Assembly (NCBI RefSeq): GCF_042754225.1 | Contig: NZ_JBHZAH010000009.1 | Coordinates: 1-64,000 of the forward strand | Direction of reading: 5' to 3' | From: Rhodococcus_G sp042754225 | Lineage (GTDB): Bacteria > Actinomycetota > Actinomycetes > Mycobacteriales > Mycobacteriaceae | DNA length: 64,000 nt | In this document: in pieces, positions 57,677 to 64,000 of the stretch | Layout of the letters: the number at the start of each line of letters is the position of its first letter | Position numbering within the stretch: the first letter of the stretch is position 1 | Made by a program: the position numbers and the translations under genes | Notes under the pieces: model-generated | Told to the model about the DNA's origin: nothing | The model's input: only the letters and a program-made list of their open reading frames with translations | Databases searched by the model: none

Positions 57677-58602
57677 GCGCCGACGCGTCGCGCTCGGCTC
57701 GGCGGTCCGACACCGAGATCGGCGTCGCCGCCGGGGTGGGCGCCCACCTGATGTGGGGAATGTTCCCGATCTTCTTCGGCCTGCTCGCCCCGGCCGGTCC
57801 GGTCGAGATCCTCGCGCACCGGATGCTGTGGACGCTGGTGCTGATGCTCGCGGTCGGCCTCGTCACCCGCCGGATCGTCCGGTTGCGGTCGTTGACGCCG
57901 CGCTCGATGCTGCTGGTCGCCGCGGCGGCGGCGGCGATCTCCCTCAACTGGGGCGTCTACATCTACGGCGTCACCTCGGGCCGGGTCGTCGAGACCGCGC
58001 TCGGCTACTTCGTCAACCCGCTCGTCAGCGTGCTCCTCGGCGTGGTGATCTTCCGGGAGCGGGTCAACCGCTGGCAGGCGGGGGCGCTGGGCCTGGCCGC
58101 GGTCGCGGTGCTGGTGCTCACCGTCGACTACGGACACCCGCCGTACATTGCGCTGACGCTGGCGCTGTCCTTCGGTGCGTACGGGCTCATCAAGAAGGTG
58201 GTCCCGCTCGATCCGGTCACCAGCCTCACCGCCGAGGGACTGGTCACCGCCCCGTTCGCGATCGGGTACCTGGGATTTCTCGCCGTGACCGGGACCGGTA
58301 CGTTCGTCGGCCATGGCGCCGGACACGCCCTGCTGCTGATGACCGCAGGCGTGGTGACCGCGGCGCCGCTGCTGCTGTTCGGCGCCGCGGCCCAACGGGT
58401 GCCGCTGGTCACGCTGGGGATCATCCAGTACCTGACGCCGTCCCTGCAGATGGCGTGGGGCGTGGCGGTGCTGCACGAGGACATGCCCGCGTCGCGCTGG
58501 ATCGGGTTCGCGTTGATCTGGCTGGCGCTGCTCGTCTTCACCGTCGATGCGGTGCGGCGCGTGCGCACCGCCCGCCGTGGGGTGCTCGAGCCGGTGCCGT
58601 GA
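57673..58602 (+). CDS. rarD: EamA family transporter RarD
   Basis: A 309-residue membrane protein with ten spans in two EamA halves. G-A-H-L-M-W-G-M-F-P-I-F-F, E-I-L-A-H-R-M-L-W, N-W-G-V-Y-I-Y-G-V and E-T-A-L-G-Y-F-V-N-P-L are the RarD signature. It probably exports small polar compounds; the substrate is unknown despite the name linked to chloramphenicol sensitivity. ATG 57673 overlaps the previous stop. It converges with the lipase gene 4 bp away. Confidence 0.92.
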   Translation: MSADASRSARRSDTEIGVAAGVGAHLMWGMFPIFFGLLAPAGPVEILAHRMLWTLVLMLAVGLVTRRIVRLRSLTPRSMLLVAAAAAAISLNWGVYIYGVTSGRVVETALGYFVNPLVSVLLGVVIFRERVNRWQAGALGLAAVAVLVLTVDYGHPPYIALTLALSFGAYGLIKKVVPLDPVTSLTAEGLVTAPFAIGYLGFLAVTGTGTFVGHGAGHALLLMTAGVVTAAPLLLFGAAAQRVPLVTLGIIQYLTPSLQMAWGVAVLHEDMPASRWIGFALIWLALLVFTVDAVRRVRTARRGVLEPVP

Positions 58603-58606
58603 GGCG

Positions 58607-59614
58607 TCAGCTGGTGCGCTCCCGCAGGAACGCCACGGTCCGGTCGAGTGCTCGCAGGCCGTCCTCGTTGTCGAGGTTGAACTGGTACTCGTGCGGCAAC
58701 GCCGGCTCGTGGTCCTCGGGATAGAACAGTGTCGTCACCGCAACGTCGAGTCCGGCGAGCTTCTCGGCGAGCGGCTTGGACTGCGTGTTCGTCAGCGGGT
58801 CGGCGTTGCCGCCGCTGAGGTAGGTCGGCGGGAACCGGTTCGTGACGTGCCCGAGCGTGGACATCTGGTTTGCGGGAGTCGAGCCGGCGTAGTCGCGCAG
58901 GCCCGTGTACGCCCACATCGACCGGTCGACGCCCCAGCCGATGATCCCGGGGCCGCCCGTCATCCGGCTCACGTCGTAGATGCCGCAGTTCAGCACCACG
59001 CCGCGCAGCTGATCGGGCTGGAGTGCCGGGGTGATGCCGAGTTCGCCGGCGTAGTCCGGGCTGGTGACGACGGTGGCCAGCTGGCTCGACAGCTGGGCGC
59101 CCGCGGAGTCGCCGGCGAGCACGATTCGCGCGGGGTCGACGTGCAGCCGGTCGGCATTCGCGAGGACGTACGCGTGCGCGTCGTTGATCTGGTGAACGGC
59201 GGTCGGGTAGACATGTTCCGGCCCGAGCGAGTAGTCGAGCGAGATCACCGTGAAGCCCTGCGCGGCGAGCAACTGGTAGTAGGGCGCGTAGTCGGTCTTG
59301 TCTCCCGAGATCCAGGCGCCGCCGTGGGTCCAGATCACGGTCGGTAGGGCGCCCGCGGTCCCGGCGGGGAAGTAGGTGTCGAGGAAGGCGTCGTCGTCGC
59401 CGGGCCGGTACTGCTGATCGGTGACCGACTCGACGGCCTCGGGCGCGTGCTCGGCCAGTGCGTCGGTGGTCTTTCCCGCGTCCCGGTCGAACACCGCGCG
59501 CACGACCAGGGCGCCCGGTCGAGGGCTGAGCGTGAAGGCGAGCACCACGGCGAGGACGAGGGCGGTGAGCAGCCCGAGCGACCACAGCAACCGGCGGCCG
59601 GAGATGATTCGCAT
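58607..59614 (-). CDS. Alpha/beta hydrolase, HSL-type esterase/lipase
   Basis: A 335-residue membrane-anchored or secreted esterase. One span (about 9-28) precedes the hydrolase domain. The oxyanion motif H-G-G-A-W is near 95, the nucleophile G-D-S-A-G near 165, and the acid G-N-A-D-P and base D-H-E in the last 80 residues, which fits the hormone-sensitive lipase group. ATG 59614 places the span at the N terminus; a 384-residue frame upstream lacks support. GATACT sits 6 nt upstream, a weak leaderless -10. Divergent from dnaE1 over 166 bp. Confidence 0.85.
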   Translation of the reverse strand: MRIISGRRLLWSLGLLTALVLAVVLAFTLSPRPGALVVRAVFDRDAGKTTDALAEHAPEAVESVTDQQYRPGDDDAFLDTYFPAGTAGALPTVIWTHGGAWISGDKTDYAPYYQLLAAQGFTVISLDYSLGPEHVYPTAVHQINDAHAYVLANADRLHVDPARIVLAGDSAGAQLSSQLATVVTSPDYAGELGITPALQPDQLRGVVLNCGIYDVSRMTGGPGIIGWGVDRSMWAYTGLRDYAGSTPANQMSTLGHVTNRFPPTYLSGGNADPLTNTQSKPLAEKLAGLDVAVTTLFYPEDHEPALPHEYQFNLDNEDGLRALDRTVAFLRERTS

Positions 59615-59713
59615 CGGCCGAGTATCGCGCACCGCTTCGGCGGTGCCGGGCATACCACGCGCTGGTTCGCGCACACAGCGGCGCGCGTGCCCGAGGCTGT
59701 CGGAGCGACCGCC

Positions 59714-59719
59714 TACACT
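59714..59719 (+). promoter_or_regulatory. Candidate -10 of dnaE1
   Basis: TACACT lies 61 bp before GTG 59781 and gives a leader of about 55 nt with a GGAGAGG ribosome site. Confidence 0.45.
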
Positions 59720-59780
59720 CGGGGCACCCCAGTCCTCCCCGGTCGACGCGACCGGTGACACCGAGCACGGAGAGGCGCGC

Positions 59781-63320
<3,540 letters not shown>

Positions 63321-63333
63321 CTCGGGCGCCCGA

Positions 63334-63576
63334 TCAGTCGGAGCGGCCGGCCCAGTACAGGCGGCGTGCCCACCACACGACGACTGTCGCGGCCGCGGCC
63401 GCGAGGACCGCGGGCTGCAGCGTCTGCGCGACGACGAGCACCACCAGGAAGGTCAGCAGCCCGACGGCCAGTGCCTCGAGCTTGTACAGCGGCCAGCGCG
63501 TGCCGGCGATCTCGACGCTCGCGCCGGGCCGCGTGGTGCCGCGGTGCGGCGCGGGGGAGTATCCGGCGGTGGTCAT
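63334..63576 (-). CDS. Small two-span membrane protein
   Basis: An 80-residue protein with a basic, Pro-rich N terminus and two hydrophobic stretches (about 33-51 and 54-70), ending in a W-W-A-R-R-L-Y-W-A-G motif. Function unknown. ATG 63576 is chosen over TTG 63579 because TAGCCT lies 6 nt upstream, a leaderless promoter identical to that of crtO. Confidence 0.65.
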   Translation of the reverse strand: MTTAGYSPAPHRGTTRPGASVEIAGTRWPLYKLEALAVGLLTFLVVLVVAQTLQPAVLAAAAATVVVWWARRLYWAGRSD

Positions 63577-63582
63577 CAATTC

Positions 63583-63588
63583 AGGCTA
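63583..63588 (-). promoter_or_regulatory. Leaderless promoter (-10) of the small membrane gene
   Basis: On the minus strand TAGCCT is followed by 6 nt and ATG 63576. Confidence 0.5.
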
Positions 63589-63688
63589 CAAGCAGATTCG
63601 ATTTCGGTCCACCGAACAATTGTCTTCCGGGTGGCTGGATCGGGGTGTCGGGCTGCGCGCGTCGGCCGCCTGGTGTTGACTGGCGAAC

Positions 63689-64000
63689 ATGCCTCTCACC
63701 GGTGAGTACGAACCGAGCCCGAGTGCCTGGGCCGCCGATCAGGTCGATCTCTACGAGCGCTCCGGGGGTACGGAGGGGACGGTGATGCAGGGCAGGCCCG
63801 TCGTCATCCTCACGACCACGGGTGCCAAGTCGGGCAAGCTCCGCAAGTCCCCGCTGATGCGCGTCGAGCACGGAGGCGAGTACGCCGTCGTGGCCTCGCT
63901 CGGTGGCGCGCCGAAGAACCCGGTCTGGTACTACAACGTCGTCGCCGACCCGCACGTCGAACTGCAGGACGGCCCGGTCAAGCAGGACATGACCGCGCGC
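63689..64000 (+). CDS. Deazaflavin (F420)-dependent nitroreductase-family protein, partial
   Basis: The first 104 residues of a Ddn/Rv1558-like protein, cut by the window end. V-V-I-L-T-T-T-G-A-K-S-G-K-L-R-K-S-P-L-M-R-V and G-A-P-K-N-P-V-W-Y-Y-N-V-V-A-D-P are the F420-binding family marks. These cytosolic or membrane-associated enzymes reduce quinones or nitro compounds with reduced F420. ATG 63689 fits the family N terminus. The active-site end and length are not visible. Confidence 0.88.
   Translation, partial: MPLTGEYEPSPSAWAADQVDLYERSGGTEGTVMQGRPVVILTTTGAKSGKLRKSPLMRVEHGGEYAVVASLGGAPKNPVWYYNVVADPHVELQDGPVKQDMTAR

Overview
This is a high-GC (about 70 percent), gene-dense chromosomal window from a mycolic-acid actinobacterium (order Mycobacteriales). 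Gene order closely follows the Mycobacterium tuberculosis blocks Rv2187-Rv2144 and Rv1536-Rv1547, and genes for lipomannan mannosyltransferases, Wag31, FadD15 and meso-DAP peptidoglycan are present. A CrtO-type carotene ketolase, a CruF-type hydratase and a T-box ileS next to wag31 point to Rhodococcus or a close relative rather than Mycobacterium. The genus is an inference. I see no rRNA, tRNA, insertion sequence, prophage or CRISPR array.

Layout. (1) 1-6.4 kb: fadD15, divergent from two SRPBCC lipid-binding-like genes, an ArsA-like ATPase, a small Cys-motif protein, a ROK sugar kinase and a PlsC acyltransferase. (2) 6.4-14.2 kb: a GT87 mannosyltransferase, a DEDD exoribonuclease, aroG, a VOC protein, the PASTA kinase pknL divergent from its Rv2175c-like substrate, and an SDR. 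(3) 14.2-25.6 kb: carotenoid genes in three minus-strand units (idsA2/crtE-crtI; mptA-crtB; crtO-cruF-lppM-glycosyltransferase), with metF in between and a GNAT gene at the end. (4) 25.6-47.6 kb: an SOS-box-controlled HEPN gene, a DUF3040 gene, then the division and cell wall (dcw) cluster mraZ-rsmH-ftsL-pbpB-murE-murF-mraY-murD-ftsW-murG-murC-ftsQ-ftsZ-pgeF-yggS-sepF-yggT-wag31. (5) 47.6-64 kb: T-box-controlled ileS, a TfoX-like gene with dinB, three lipoprotein genes beside lspA, rluD, an unknown membrane protein, rarD, a lipase, dnaE1, a small membrane protein and a Ddn-like gene cut by the window end.

How the parts work together. The dcw cluster makes lipid II and the divisome, mostly through 4-bp start/stop overlaps. 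Regions 1-3 supply envelope lipids and lipoglycans (FadD15, PlsC, GT87, MptA) and a pigment pathway that, read as a set, would give a glycosylated, hydroxylated keto-gamma-carotene.

Most notable regulatory sequence: a perfect LexA/SOS palindrome and a long leader hairpin in front of the HEPN gene next to the dcw cluster; nine 9-bp tandem repeats in the ftsZ leader; three 10-bp-spaced MraZ boxes; an ultrashort T-box before ileS; at least nine genes whose -10 box sits 6-7 nt from the start codon (leaderless signature); and two families of short dispersed repeats inside conserved genes. All gene identities rest on motif and synteny recognition, with no database search.
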